From contig CBDDKR010000002.1 in assembly GCA_965230345.1 (NCBI GenBank), positions 248,001-312,000 on the forward strand: a stretch of DNA of 64,000 bases. Direction: 5' to 3'. Positions 17,133-26,887 of this stretch are shown here, piece after piece. Below the pieces are notes generated by a model. It saw only the letters and a program-made list of their open reading frames with translations, was not told the DNA's origin and searched no databases. Both the position numbers and the translations under genes were made by a program. Origin of the DNA: JADKBO01 sp965230345. Its GTDB lineage: Bacteria > Bacteroidota > Bacteroidia > Chitinophagales > Saprospiraceae. Numbering within the stretch: the first letter of the stretch is position 1; every line of letters starts with the position of its first letter.

Positions 17133-19205
17133 CTAGGATAGTTTACGATCAGATAAACCTAATCCTTTTGCCATATTTAAGAGGTTCGTAAATAAATGCT
17201 CATCTTCATTTGAACCAGCCTTTTGTTTCAATTCGATTAATAAATTTGCAATGGTTAAGTTCTTAATATCCTCAGTTGTAATATTGTATTTGATGGCAAA
17301 TTCTTTTACTTTATTAAGCAAATTACCTTTTACATCTTCACTTCCCAATATAGCTTCTTTTACATCCTGAATATTTTCGCTGTGTTGGATCAACCGATCA
17401 AAGCCCTTAGCTTTGGTGATTTGACCAATGATTTGGTCAAAAAACATTGTTTCGCCACCCACGATATCTATGTTTGCAGCTTTAAGCGCATCTCCAATCA
17501 CTTGAGCTTGTGCATCGGCAATATCTTTTTGAATATTAATTTGAGCTAAGTCCACTTGTAATTCTTTCTCTAAACGCAACTTAAATTCTTCGTGCTCTTT
17601 TCCTACTCCATCAAGTTTTTTCATTGCTTCGGCTTTTTCCTCAATTCCAGCCGCATCGGCAAGTGCCTTCTCTTTAATGACTTGTGCCTCTGCCAAACCC
17701 TCTTTTTTAACGGCATCTGCTTTGGCTTCAATTCCCATTGCTTCGGCTTTGGCTTTTTTCTCTATAATTAATGCTTCGACTAAACCTTGACGTTCATTAG
17801 CATCCGCTTTTGCACGCATTACTTGAGCTTCGGACATTCCAATTGTCGCTTCTTCTTTAGCTTGCGCCTCTGCCAAAGTTTTACGAGCATCAGCTTCTTT
17901 TTCACTAGCATCTTTTTGTGCTTGTGCTTCAATATTGATCTTTTCAGCTTTTTGTTTGGCTGCTTCTTTTTCTGCTTCTGCTGCCTTGATTGTTTTGATT
18001 AAGTCTTCTTCAGCTTGGGCCTCAGCAATTGTAATTTTTACATGTTTGTTACGATCCGCCGTTTTAAAAGCTTCAATATCCTTCATCTTTTCTTGCTCTT
18101 CAACCACCCCTTTTTCTAACATCACACGATCTCTTATTACATCTTGGATGTTTTTCTTTTCGACCTCTACAACTTTTTCCTTTTCAATATTTGCAAGTGT
18201 AACAATGCGCTCACGTTCTATGGCTTCCAGCATGCGGTCCTTTTCAACACGTTCAGTTTCTACTGCTTCTGTTCTTTGTTTATTTTTCGATGCAACAATG
18301 ACTTGTCGTTGCTTATTTTCTTCAGCTATTTGTACTTTTTCCTCTGTTGCTATTCGTGCAGTTTCTGACTTCAATCGTTCCTCTTCAGCCACTTTAATTG
18401 TTGAAGCTTCTTCACGAGCTTTTATATTGGCAATTTCGCGCTTCTGTTGTTCTTCTTTTTCAGCCAATTGTTTGTCAAGTTCCAAAATGGCTTCACGTGC
18501 CTCAACATCTTGTTTTCGAATAACCTTTTCCTCCTCTCGTTTGATTAAATTCGCCTTGATGTTTTGTGCAGCAGTTAACTCAGTAATTTTCTTTATGCCC
18601 TCCGCATCCAAGATGTTATCAGGCTTTAAAAAACTAACTGGCGTTTGCTCCAAATAATCAATTGCACAATCCTCCAAGGTATATCCATTTAAATCTGTAC
18701 CAATTATGTCTACTATTTCATCTCTAAACTCTCTACGAGCTTCATACAACTCCGTAAATTGAAACTTTTTCCCTACTGTTTTTAAAGCTTCAGAAAACTT
18801 CGCTTCAAACAATTCTTCTAATGTAGTAATATGTGATGCACGTTCACAACCAATAGTTTGTGCAACTTTCTTAATGTATTCAACTTCATTGTTGACACGT
18901 ACGAAAAAAGCTACTTTTATGTCAGCTCTCATATTGTCTTTACAGACAAGGCCATCATTTCCTAACCTCTCTATCTGAATTTTCTTTACAGAAATATCCA
19001 TTATTTCGACCCGATGAAAGACAGGAACAACATATAACCCTTTGTCAGTAGCTACTTTAGTCCCTTTAAAACCAGTTCTCACTAGGGCTTGACCTTGTGG
19101 AACCTTTTTGTAAAACATTGCTATAATAGCAAAGTATACAATAATAAGAAAGATAATTAGACCAATTCCAAGTCCGATAATTTGTAATATATCCATTTGT
19201 TTCAA
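17133..19205 (-). CDS. Flotillin-family (YqiK-like) membrane protein
   Basis: 690 residues; start at Met1, or Met4. One N-terminal membrane helix (about 9-31), then an SPFH/band 7 domain (about 36-200, with KKVPQGQALVRTGFKG and the VRVN...EYIKKVAQ stretch). A very long Ala/Glu/Lys-rich coiled coil (about 205-560) contains repeated AEAQ/KAEA units, and the C-terminal flotillin-type segment follows. Flotillins form oligomeric scaffolds that order the membrane and recruit partners. Gene order flotillin between a YqiJ-like OB-fold membrane protein (15 bases upstream) and the giant ATPase (downstream) matches conserved yqiJ-yqiK-type loci. Confidence 0.9.
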   Translation of the reverse strand: MKQMDILQIIGLGIGLIIFLIIVYFAIIAMFYKKVPQGQALVRTGFKGTKVATDKGLYVVPVFHRVEIMDISVKKIQIERLGNDGLVCKDNMRADIKVAFFVRVNNEVEYIKKVAQTIGCERASHITTLEELFEAKFSEALKTVGKKFQFTELYEARREFRDEIVDIIGTDLNGYTLEDCAIDYLEQTPVSFLKPDNILDAEGIKKITELTAAQNIKANLIKREEEKVIRKQDVEAREAILELDKQLAEKEEQQKREIANIKAREEASTIKVAEEERLKSETARIATEEKVQIAEENKQRQVIVASKNKQRTEAVETERVEKDRMLEAIERERIVTLANIEKEKVVEVEKKNIQDVIRDRVMLEKGVVEEQEKMKDIEAFKTADRNKHVKITIAEAQAEEDLIKTIKAAEAEKEAAKQKAEKINIEAQAQKDASEKEADARKTLAEAQAKEEATIGMSEAQVMRAKADANERQGLVEALIIEKKAKAEAMGIEAKADAVKKEGLAEAQVIKEKALADAAGIEEKAEAMKKLDGVGKEHEEFKLRLEKELQVDLAQINIQKDIADAQAQVIGDALKAANIDIVGGETMFFDQIIGQITKAKGFDRLIQHSENIQDVKEAILGSEDVKGNLLNKVKEFAIKYNITTEDIKNLTIANLLIELKQKAGSNEDEHLFTNLLNMAKGLGLSDRKLS

Positions 19206-19220
19206 ATAATTTTTTAGTTG

Positions 19221-19901
19221 TTATATTTTTTGAACATAATAAAATGCTCTATTCTCGCTTTCGTCCATAATCAAAATGGATTCCTTATATGATATAGCTT
19301 CACCATCAATTGATTTTATATTTATTGATAATGAGTTTCCTTCCGCAATAATTTCCGCAGATCCCAATTTATCCCCCTTAATATTAGATAAACAGACACC
19401 TCTTCTTCCAATCAATTCCGTAGGTAGATCACCATCTTTGTTTAAATTCTTAAAAAACCTTTTAAATGGTGTTGTGAAAATCTTGGTAATAAACAAGGAT
19501 GGTACTATCCCTGCAAGCATTAAAACAAATCCGAAGCTATTATCATAACTATTGGTCGCTGCAGTAATTGATGTCGTACAAATCCACCAAACAAAAATCC
19601 AAGTCGTAAACGTAAACATAAATGGCAAGCCAATAAAGTTGAAATATATCAACAAGAACTGCCACCATCTTGTAGGTCTATACCTATCACCAATGATGTC
19701 TTCTTTATTAACTTCAGTATTAGAAATTTCGTGTAACTCTATGTCGTTACTTTCTAAACTTAAATCAACGTCCATATCGACATCAAGATCAAATTCGAGT
19801 CCTGATAATATGGAAATGATCCAGTATATTAAGAGGAGAATTACGAGTAAGGATAAAATGATATTAACTTCAGAAAATATTATGTCGATCAATGAGTTCA
19901 A
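19221..19901 (-). CDS. NfeD/YqiJ-like membrane protein with OB-fold
   Basis: 226 residues. Membrane helices at about 13-33, 80-110 and 122-142; an Asp-rich stretch (FDLDVDMDVDL) follows the first. The C-terminal part (about 160-226, LPTELIGRRGVCLSNIKGDKLGSAEI...) is a small beta barrel like the OB-fold of NfeD and YqiJ proteins. In other bacteria NfeD-type proteins are co-encoded with flotillins and bind them. It is the first gene of the set and stops 15 bases before the flotillin start. Confidence 0.8.
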   Translation of the reverse strand: MNSLIDIIFSEVNIILSLLVILLLIYWIISILSGLEFDLDVDMDVDLSLESNDIELHEISNTEVNKEDIIGDRYRPTRWWQFLLIYFNFIGLPFMFTFTTWIFVWWICTTSITAATNSYDNSFGFVLMLAGIVPSLFITKIFTTPFKRFFKNLNKDGDLPTELIGRRGVCLSNIKGDKLGSAEIIAEGNSLSINIKSIDGEAISYKESILIMDESENRAFYYVQKI

Positions 19902-20287
19902 TTTTTATGCTCTTTAGGGTTATAGCCAAGAAATCTTGTTCAGTTTTGCATTCTTTTCGGATTAATCTAAGTCACTACACAAACTACTTAAAATCAATTA
20001 GCATTGAATATTTTTCCATTCCTTCACTATCAAAAAATTTGATTACTAAAAAGGTTCTTCATTCCAACCGATAATGAAGTGATTTAATAAATCTACCACA
20101 ATCTTTTAAAATAAGCGAATTTTCTCGATAAATGCTTAGTAAAACACGATTTACCTTATTGAGGCCATTGATTAAAACTAGTATTAAGAGTATCCATCTA
20201 TATGATCTGCTTTAATCATTTTTATCAATCATAAATGTATAATTTAGGTCAAGTGGATTTTTTATGAAAAAATACTAACCAACCACT
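19902..20287. other. Intergenic region without a recognisable gene
   Basis: 386 bases, very AT-rich, between the divergent YqiJ-like and MarR genes. It should hold the promoter of the flotillin set. I see no conserved gene, RNA or strong hairpin. Confidence 0.5.
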
Positions 20288-20319
20288 AGTTGTATATACA
20301 ACTTTTAATTCTATATTTG
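20288..20319 (+). promoter_or_regulatory. MarR operator (perfect 16-bp palindrome) within the marR promoter
   Basis: 20288-20303 reads AGTTGTATATACAACT, its own reverse complement. TTG at 20290-20292 and TATATTTG at 20312-20319, 19 bases apart, form a canonical Bacteroidota promoter, so the operator covers the -33 element. This implies autorepression. The -7 box ends only 4 bases before the ATG, so the transcript may be leaderless. Confidence 0.8.
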
Positions 20320-20323
20320 CACT

Positions 20324-20740
20324 ATGAAGAAAGAAACTCACGAAACATTTGATCCTAGAACTTGCATCTCTGGAAAGATTATGAGGGTAACCCGATTAAT
20401 AGCAAATGTGTTTCGTAAGTATTTGCAAGATTTAAATGTAACCAATAGTCAGATTAGCATCTTATTTATTTTATCAAAAAAAAGGGAAATTTCTCAAAAG
20501 GAATTATCACAAATTGCCAAGTTAGAGAAGTCTTCTTTAAGTCGAAACCTCACCCGATTAATTGACAAGGGTTACCTACTCAAACTGGATTCTTCAAGGA
20601 TCAAGATTACTTCTGCTGGACTAGATTTTGTAAACGAAATAATCCCTCATTGGAATAAAGCGATGAATGAGATTAGGGAAATCCTGGGTGAAGAAGGAGA
20701 ACAAGCGCTGAGTTTGCTGCATCAAAAATTAACTGAATAA
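20324..20740 (+). CDS. MarR-family transcriptional regulator
   Basis: 138 residues. Winged helix-turn-helix of the MarR type: SQISILFILSKKREISQKELSQIAKLEKSSLSRNLTRLIDKGYL, with a short wing (DSSRIKITSAG). Flanking helices would form the dimer interface. MarR proteins are dimers that release DNA on binding a small ligand, often phenolic or oxidising compounds. A perfect palindrome covers its own promoter and the same sequence precedes the next gene, 46 bases downstream, so the two are probably controlled together. The ligand is unknown. Confidence 0.9.
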   Translation: MKKETHETFDPRTCISGKIMRVTRLIANVFRKYLQDLNVTNSQISILFILSKKREISQKELSQIAKLEKSSLSRNLTRLIDKGYLLKLDSSRIKITSAGLDFVNEIIPHWNKAMNEIREILGEEGEQALSLLHQKLTE

Positions 20741-20755
20741 AAATTTTACACACAA

Positions 20756-20771
20756 AGTTGTATATACAACA
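20756..20771. promoter_or_regulatory. Second copy of the MarR operator
   Basis: AGTTGTATATACAACA at 20756-20771; the inner 14 bases GTTGTATATACAAC are a perfect palindrome, identical to the core at 20289-20302. It lies 14 bases before the ATG of the membrane-protein gene at 20786. Confidence 0.8.
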
Positions 20772-20785
20772 AAAAACATCTAAAT

Positions 20786-21499
20786 ATGTTAGAATTATCC
20801 TATATCCTACTTTCACTTATAATGATCATCATACTTTTCTTAATTGGAAGGTATGCCATTAACAAGACGACTCAAAATCCTAAAACTCGTAAAACCAAAC
20901 TATTCTCCCTTGCTGGTGGGTTGGCCTTTTGGCACATCTATATTTTTGTCTTAGGGAAGAGTCAAATATTGACAGATTTAAGCTTTCCTCCACGCTTTTT
21001 TCTTTTTATGATTCTGCCCGCTTTCCTATTTACTGGTATATTTCTTTATAAAAATAGGTCAAAGAATTGGGTACAGGTAATTCCTATTTCTTGGTTGACT
21101 GGATATCAGACCTTTAGAATTTTTGTAGAGTCATTACTAGCGCTTACAGCCGCAGTAGGAATCATTCATTCTAATGTCACTATAGAAGGATACAATTACG
21201 ACATGATATATGCTTTTACTGCACCTGTAATGTTTGTACTTATCGTAAAAAAAATAGTTGGATATAAATCAATTAAACTATGGAATTATCTTGGTCTAAC
21301 CGTAATTGCTTCTATCATAGCATTATTTATGACTACTTTATACCTTCCTCATGTTTACGGTATTTCACCTCCTGCATTTACGATTGAATTAGGTCTTTAT
21401 CCCTATGTTTTAGTAGCAGGATTTTTAATGCCCTCTGCCGTATTTATTCATGTATTATCAATCATCCACCTAAATCATAAGATCAAAAAGCAGGACTAG
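20786..21499 (+). CDS. Membrane protein controlled by MarR, unknown function
   Basis: 237 residues with about seven hydrophobic helices (near 4-24, 40-57, 68-88, 108-126, 140-155, 165-185 and 205-228). I do not recognise a named family; small multi-pass proteins of this kind often stand next to marR genes in Bacteroidota. The polar residues FWHIYIF in helix 2 and LTGYQTFRIFVE in helix 4 are the only conspicuous charged positions within the membrane part. The operator copy just upstream marks it as the MarR target, so it may export, or respond to, the MarR ligand. Confidence 0.7.
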   Translation: MLELSYILLSLIMIIILFLIGRYAINKTTQNPKTRKTKLFSLAGGLAFWHIYIFVLGKSQILTDLSFPPRFFLFMILPAFLFTGIFLYKNRSKNWVQVIPISWLTGYQTFRIFVESLLALTAAVGIIHSNVTIEGYNYDMIYAFTAPVMFVLIVKKIVGYKSIKLWNYLGLTVIASIIALFMTTLYLPHVYGISPPAFTIELGLYPYVLVAGFLMPSAVFIHVLSIIHLNHKIKKQD

Positions 21500-21610
21500 A
21501 TATCCATATACTTATTGGAGTTAAAAAGGGAGTATTTTGAAGATGGCCTGCAACATTTCTACTATTGCAGGAATATAACCTAATATACTTTTAATAATCA
21601 ACCATTTAAA

Positions 21611-23104
21611 ATGAAAACTCTACACTTCCTTTATATTCCCCTCCTCATATCCATATCCAACATTCATAGTACTGCACAGTCTATTCTGTTTCCTAAAGAA
21701 GTTACATATATTTCCGATTGTGGTGTATTTCCTCAAGAGCTTCCAATCATCGAAGACAGTATAGCTCAGTACTATTCCATTGATATAGACACCATTCATT
21801 TAACCAATACTAGCGGAACCTGTAATGGGTATCTGAGTACAATTTCCTATGTTGATTGGAGAATTGGTGAAATATCCAAGGAGAATTTCGTCTTTAAGGT
21901 AAAAGACTACCTAGTGGATTATTCCAACTCTAATCACTTTTACAATTTTAATCCCTCAAAACTAGAAATCGATATCCATATAAAAGATTTGATCAAACCA
22001 GATGGACAACATCATGAGTATTCGTTTTCTACAATTATAACGGATACAATAAGAACCCTTCCTATGGGTGAGAGTATAGATTTGTATGTTTATAACAAGT
22101 CGTTGAACCTTTGGAATAAGTCTACTAAAATATCACCATTATTGTGTCAAGACTATAATCTGTCCGTTCATGATACTTTGAATTACATACTCGCTGAACT
22201 CGAAGACGGTTATATCTACCCTTCCCTATTTGACAACGGTTCCTATTATAATTGCAATGATTCTTTATATACGCTTAATTTCATCTCATCGGATAATGCA
22301 ACAGTTGATCATCATTTTGTTTCGCTAAAAACGCCAGATCAATTTTTGAAGTTAGAAATTCAGATGAATGATGGACAGTATGGAGTAGAAAGAAGGGATG
22401 TTATACTTGCCCTTAAAAATCAGAGTCCTATCCTAAACAAATTCATTGAAGAAAAATCTTTTACTTCTGGAGACACCATAAAACTCAGATTATGGTCAGA
22501 AGAAATAAATCACCTCTTAGCGTTTCAATATAGTCTAAAGCTTAACAAGGCCAAAGTCATCGGAGTCGAGAACATTCATCCTTTACTACAATCTACTTAT
22601 AGCTGGTCTATGCTCGATCAAAAGCAAGAATTCAGAAGTATTTATGACAGTCCAACAGCCATCAGTCATAAAATCAACGAAGATGAAGATTGGTATACTT
22701 TGGCCATAGTTACTGATATTTCAGGAACTACAAGTGACATAATATCCTTGGATGTTTCCAACTTTAATGAATTTCTCATTGAAAAAAACAACATAATATC
22801 AGAAATTAGATTTAATCAAGAATTTCAATATCAACAAAGACTCCCTTCTAGCATTTATTCGACTCAAGAAGTACCAGTCCAAATTTATCCCAATCCTGCC
22901 GATGAAGTCATTACACTGGATATTGGCGATTACGAGCTTAATAACCTTCATGTTTTAAATATGCTCGGACAACCTGTACACAACTGGAGTAAGAAGGATA
23001 GAAGTAACATTATTGATGTCTCTAACCTCTCCACGGGTTATTATATACTACAATTAACATTTGATGACAACACCTACATGAGTACAAAAGTGTTCATCAA
23101 ATAA
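21611..23104 (+). CDS. Secreted protein with T9SS C-terminal sorting domain
   Basis: 497 residues. Signal peptide 1-23 (ending HSTAQS). The main part (about 24-410) is beta-rich and matches nothing I know; it has short segments such as DTIKLRLWSEEI and LLAFQYSLKL that resemble cohesin-like or adhesion strands. The last ~80 residues are a type A T9SS sorting domain: VQIYPNPADEVITLDI, LHVLNMLGQPV and LSTGYYILQLTF...STKVFIK. The protein should cross the outer membrane by the type IX system and be anchored or released. It stands alone, about 110 bases after the previous gene. Confidence 0.8.
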   Translation: MKTLHFLYIPLLISISNIHSTAQSILFPKEVTYISDCGVFPQELPIIEDSIAQYYSIDIDTIHLTNTSGTCNGYLSTISYVDWRIGEISKENFVFKVKDYLVDYSNSNHFYNFNPSKLEIDIHIKDLIKPDGQHHEYSFSTIITDTIRTLPMGESIDLYVYNKSLNLWNKSTKISPLLCQDYNLSVHDTLNYILAELEDGYIYPSLFDNGSYYNCNDSLYTLNFISSDNATVDHHFVSLKTPDQFLKLEIQMNDGQYGVERRDVILALKNQSPILNKFIEEKSFTSGDTIKLRLWSEEINHLLAFQYSLKLNKAKVIGVENIHPLLQSTYSWSMLDQKQEFRSIYDSPTAISHKINEDEDWYTLAIVTDISGTTSDIISLDVSNFNEFLIEKNNIISEIRFNQEFQYQQRLPSSIYSTQEVPVQIYPNPADEVITLDIGDYELNNLHVLNMLGQPVHNWSKKDRSNIIDVSNLSTGYYILQLTFDDNTYMSTKVFIK

Positions 23105-24197
23105 TGATGAGATAATGCACTATCTAAACTTACGTATTGCGATTAATGGACTTAATATTAAAAGAACACATGATAAATTAAAATTGGTTTTATGAATTCA
23201 AATCCATTATTAAAGTTTCTAACCATAACAAAAAAAATAGAGATTCATTCATTTAGCACCCATTTCCCTTTAGAACACCCCATTAAAATCATTAATGTAA
23301 TGATTAGCTGATTATAGAATATTGTGTCGTTCTATACGTGATTCAATCAATTTGGAAAGCCAATTCCAAGCTTTTCGAATGACTCAGAATAAAAGTTTTT
23401 GAACATTGAACTAATCCATGCTCAATTTTTGTCGCATGGATTGAGTTTTAGATTGTAATGAGGGATTCTAAGCAATTTGATATTCTCAGGAACCACAATT
23501 TATTCTGTTTAGTGAAATCCAGTGTTATCCATCAATAGTATATTTATATCTTTTGGTATATGATTTGACAGTGTCTTTCAATATACATCAAATATTATGC
23601 TTCATACTCCATTTCTTTACTATAACAAACTACCCCTATCAATGGGCGAATTACTCCCAATATAAGTTATCTCAAACTTATGTTGACACCTTGATCTGGG
23701 TCGTACGCCTCGTGCTGTTTTAATCGATCCAACTCTTATGATCAGACCAAATCTAGATTCAACCTAGAAGTATAAGTTCATTGGCTCATCTTTGTTATGG
23801 CTTACTTTAATAGCTTCCAGTGTATTAGGTATTCATCAAAAAGGTTTCTATAACCCGTAAATCCTTTTTGATATCTAGTATTCTGTCTAGAATATCACGA
23901 ATCAACACCTGTATCATAACCCTTATTAATATTTGGCAAACCTACGCTTGCTCCATTGAATTGTATGAATAAGGTATCCCTAGTTAGATGCTAATTCTTT
24001 AAGAGAATAATATTTCTTTCGCTTTTCCAATGTAACCTTATCAGCCTATCTCTATTCTTCTATTCTGCTCAATTGAACCTGAATCTCTTAATTGTTGTTT
24101 CATTTCCCTCTATTAACCTCGTTTCAACTTAATTAGTGAATATTAATAAGAACTGATATTGATTAGTCTAAGCCCGTTTACTCAAAATTGATAAGTT
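23105..24197. other. 1.1-kb region without an intact gene
   Basis: No open frame of useful length on either strand. Short fragments that look coding-like (for example, a 31-codon minus-strand frame near 23840-23935) are broken by many stops, so this may be a decayed gene or element, but I recognise no family. No terminal repeats, tRNA or strong hairpins seen. Confidence 0.4.
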
Positions 24198-24776
24198 TTA
24201 TTTTGACAATAAGATAGTCACCTCTTCTTGAATAGACTGTTGTTTATTTTTAGCATACCAAGTGTGAAGAGGAATACCGTATTCTTCTCCATTTGCTTTT
24301 AGAGACTTCACCAATTCCTGTGCTTCAGCAGGTCTAGGACCATAAGAGTCAATCACATTAAAGGACTCATCCAGACGAATCATAATAGGAATCGATCTAG
24401 ACTTACCATCCGTCAAATGTGCATCTATCAACTCTAAATTTTCATCTCTATAAGTGACTCTGAAATCAATCTTATCTTTATTTTCCTCAGCTATCTTATG
24501 CAATACCGGAACGATCTGTGAAGCATCTCCACACCAATGTTCTGTGATAACCAACCAATGCTCTTTTTTATCAAGGGACTTTACCATGTCACTTAATTTT
24601 GAACTTACCTGAAGTTTTCTTAAAATCCTGGATTGACGTTGCCAGTTTTGAGGTAAGTATGCGGCAAACTTACTTTCTTCACCAGCATTCATTTCTTTTT
24701 CAAAATTGCCGAGATAGGTTTCGAAATCCATTGATTCGTTAAAATAGTTTTGATATTTCTGTTGACTTAATCCCAT
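24198..24776 (-). CDS. Thioredoxin-family protein with single-Cys motif
   Basis: 192 residues, cytoplasmic. A helical N-terminal part (1-75), then a thioredoxin fold: HWLVITEHWCGDASQIVPVLHKIA, with the active-site region WCGDA that has one Cys instead of CxxC, and RSIPIMIRLDES carrying the cis-Pro. Proteins of this type are common in Bacteroidota; the single Cys points to a monothiol or bacilliredoxin-like activity instead of dithiol disulfide exchange. The gene is alone and on the strand opposite to the next gene. Confidence 0.8.
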   Translation of the reverse strand: MGLSQQKYQNYFNESMDFETYLGNFEKEMNAGEESKFAAYLPQNWQRQSRILRKLQVSSKLSDMVKSLDKKEHWLVITEHWCGDASQIVPVLHKIAEENKDKIDFRVTYRDENLELIDAHLTDGKSRSIPIMIRLDESFNVIDSYGPRPAEAQELVKSLKANGEEYGIPLHTWYAKNKQQSIQEEVTILLSK

Positions 24777-24974
24777 TGTATGTTTTCTAATTTATAGGCA
24801 AAGCTAATGGTATATATTCTTTATTTGTGTAACAAGAGTTCCTCAATAATTAGCAATACTTCCCTGCTTCATGACTATCCCTGATTTGTATCCAACAATC
24901 CGTAAATTGGACACAAAGCCTAAGAAATAGCCATTGATCTTTGCATCATACTAACTAACAATCAAATCAAGTAT

Positions 24975-25406
24975 ATGAAGCATTTAATATTAATGACAAT
25001 TATTCTTTCGTGCAATTTCCATACAATTGCACAAACTACTGCTGATCGAATTATCGGAATTTGGGAAACTGAAGCCAAGGATGGAAAAATGGAAATCTAT
25101 CCCTGTGGAGATCAATACTGTGGTAAACTGTTATGGGGAAGCGAAATTGTAAACAAAAATGGAAGTTCTAAAAAAGACGTGAATAATCCAGATAGAAGCC
25201 TTCGCTCTCGAGATCTTATAGGTATTACCAACTTAACAGGCTTAAGATTCGATGATGGTACTTATGAAGATGGAAGAATCTACAATGCTGCAAACGGTAA
25301 AATTTATAAATGTTATGTCTGGTTAAAGAATGAAAAGATGCATCTACGAGGATATCTAGGGTTAAAAATGTTGGGACAAACCTCAAAGTGGAATCGCATC
25401 AAATAA
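24975..25406 (+). CDS. DUF2147 secreted protein
   Basis: 143 residues with a signal peptide (1-20, ending TIAQT). DUF2147 features: IIGIWETEAKDGKMEIYPCGDQYCGKLLWG, GRIYNAANGKIYKC and LRGYLGLKMLG...W. The fold is a small lipocalin-like beta barrel; two Cys in PCGDQYC may form a disulfide. The role is unknown; members are periplasmic or secreted. It precedes the aldehyde dehydrogenase by 31 bases and may share its transcript. Confidence 0.85.
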   Translation: MKHLILMTIILSCNFHTIAQTTADRIIGIWETEAKDGKMEIYPCGDQYCGKLLWGSEIVNKNGSSKKDVNNPDRSLRSRDLIGITNLTGLRFDDGTYEDGRIYNAANGKIYKCYVWLKNEKMHLRGYLGLKMLGQTSKWNRIK

Positions 25407-25437
25407 TTAAGTTTTAACCATTCAAATTTTATAAACC

Positions 25438-26868
25438 ATGAAAAACATAGATGAATTAAACAGAATTTTCGAGCTTCAAAAATCAAACTATTCTCCTTCA
25501 AAAACACCTACATATCATCAAAGAATCGATCGGTTAAATAGATTGGATCAATTAATCAGAGCCAACATTGATGCTATTGTGGAAGCTACTCAACAAGACT
25601 TTGGGACACGAAGTGCCGATTGGGGATTTATTGCAGAAATCTATTCGCCATTGGATTTGATTAAAAAAATCAAAAAGAATCTAAAAAAATGGATGAAACC
25701 AGAGCGAAAATCTTCGGGTTGGTTGGCGTTATCTGGTCAAAGAACATATCAAATTAATGAACCATTGGGAGTTGTAGGAGTAATGTCACCATTTAATGCT
25801 CCTGTAAGTTTAGCTCTTGACCCAACCATAGAAGCTTTAGCTGCGGGAAACTCTGTCATGATTAAGATGTCTGAAAGCACTCCAAAAACTGCATCTTTAT
25901 TACAAAAGTTAGTTCGTTCCTCATTTAAGGAAGAAGAACTTTCGGTAATTACTGGTGAATTGGAAGTTTCTATTGCCTTCGCAGATAAACCATGGGATCT
26001 CTTCTTTTTTACTGGTGGATCAGAAGTCGGTAAAAAAATTCTGGAAGCTAATGCAAAGTATCTGACACCTTCAATCCTTGAACTCGGTGGTAAATCGCCT
26101 TGTATTATCATTGAAGATGCAGATATAACATTTTCTGCAAAAAGGATTGGAACCGTAAGACAATTGAATGCTGGTCAAGTTTGTATATCAGGAGACTACG
26201 CATTTGTTCCTGATAAACATTTAGAAACATTTGTGGATGCAGTTGTTAAAAATAGTGAAGATATCTATCCTTCTATTATTGACAATCCACATTTCACCTC
26301 AATCATCAATGAAAGAGAATTTAACAGAATAACGGGTTACATCGATGAAGCACGTCGAAATGGATGTCAAATCATCCAGGTAAATCCTCAAAATGAAGCA
26401 GTCCCAGATCTCCAAACACGCAAAATACCATTGACTATAATTGTCAATCCTCCTCTCCATTTGAAAGTTGCAAAATTTGAAATATTTGGACCAGTTCTAA
26501 GCATCTTCACCTATTCTAATTTAGATGATGTAATTTCACAAATCAATAAAAATGAAAAGCCCTTAGCACTTTACATTTTTGGTAAAAACCAAAAGAACAT
26601 TCAAAAAATAGTGCATAACACCTCTAGTGGTGGTGTTACGGTCAACGATTTATTAATGCATGCCAATGCTGCCGACATGGGGTTTGGAGGTGTGGGTTAT
26701 AGTGGTATGGGACGATACAAAGGAGGAAAAGTAGGCTTCTATGCTTTTACCAATCCAAAAGCAGTATTTGAACAAGGGATAATGCGTAAATTTACAGGAA
26801 TGTTTTTCCCCCCATTTAAAAGCGATAGGTCTCGGAAATTGCTTCGATCTCAGATCAATGTATCTTAA
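25438..26868 (+). CDS. NAD(P)-dependent aldehyde dehydrogenase, coniferyl-aldehyde type
   Basis: 476 residues. ALDH superfamily marks: cofactor-binding VGVMSPFNAPVSL (about 110) and FFTGGSEVGKKI, catalytic Glu in LELGGKSPCII (about 215), and catalytic Cys in NAGQVCISGDY (about 248). The early segment KWMKPERK and the late LPLHFGG-like MGFGGVGYSGMG region are typical of the short class-3/coniferyl aldehyde dehydrogenase group, which often lacks a large N-terminal part. It oxidises an aldehyde to the acid; the natural substrate is unknown. Small genes on both sides and an AraC regulator downstream suggest an inducible set. Confidence 0.85.
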   Translation: MKNIDELNRIFELQKSNYSPSKTPTYHQRIDRLNRLDQLIRANIDAIVEATQQDFGTRSADWGFIAEIYSPLDLIKKIKKNLKKWMKPERKSSGWLALSGQRTYQINEPLGVVGVMSPFNAPVSLALDPTIEALAAGNSVMIKMSESTPKTASLLQKLVRSSFKEEELSVITGELEVSIAFADKPWDLFFFTGGSEVGKKILEANAKYLTPSILELGGKSPCIIIEDADITFSAKRIGTVRQLNAGQVCISGDYAFVPDKHLETFVDAVVKNSEDIYPSIIDNPHFTSIINEREFNRITGYIDEARRNGCQIIQVNPQNEAVPDLQTRKIPLTIIVNPPLHLKVAKFEIFGPVLSIFTYSNLDDVISQINKNEKPLALYIFGKNQKNIQKIVHNTSSGGVTVNDLLMHANAADMGFGGVGYSGMGRYKGGKVGFYAFTNPKAVFEQGIMRKFTGMFFPPFKSDRSRKLLRSQINVS

Positions 26869-26887
26869 CTTAAAAACAAGTTTTAAT

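Noticed and set aside
17935..18657. Long open frame (240 codons) on the plus strand opposite the flotillin gene
   Set aside because: It is the complement of the Ala/Glu/Lys-rich coiled coil; it is Ser/Phe/Cys-rich, low in complexity and has no family.
23105..24197. Insertion sequence remnant
   Set aside because: No terminal inverted repeats, target duplications or transposase motif could be recognised.
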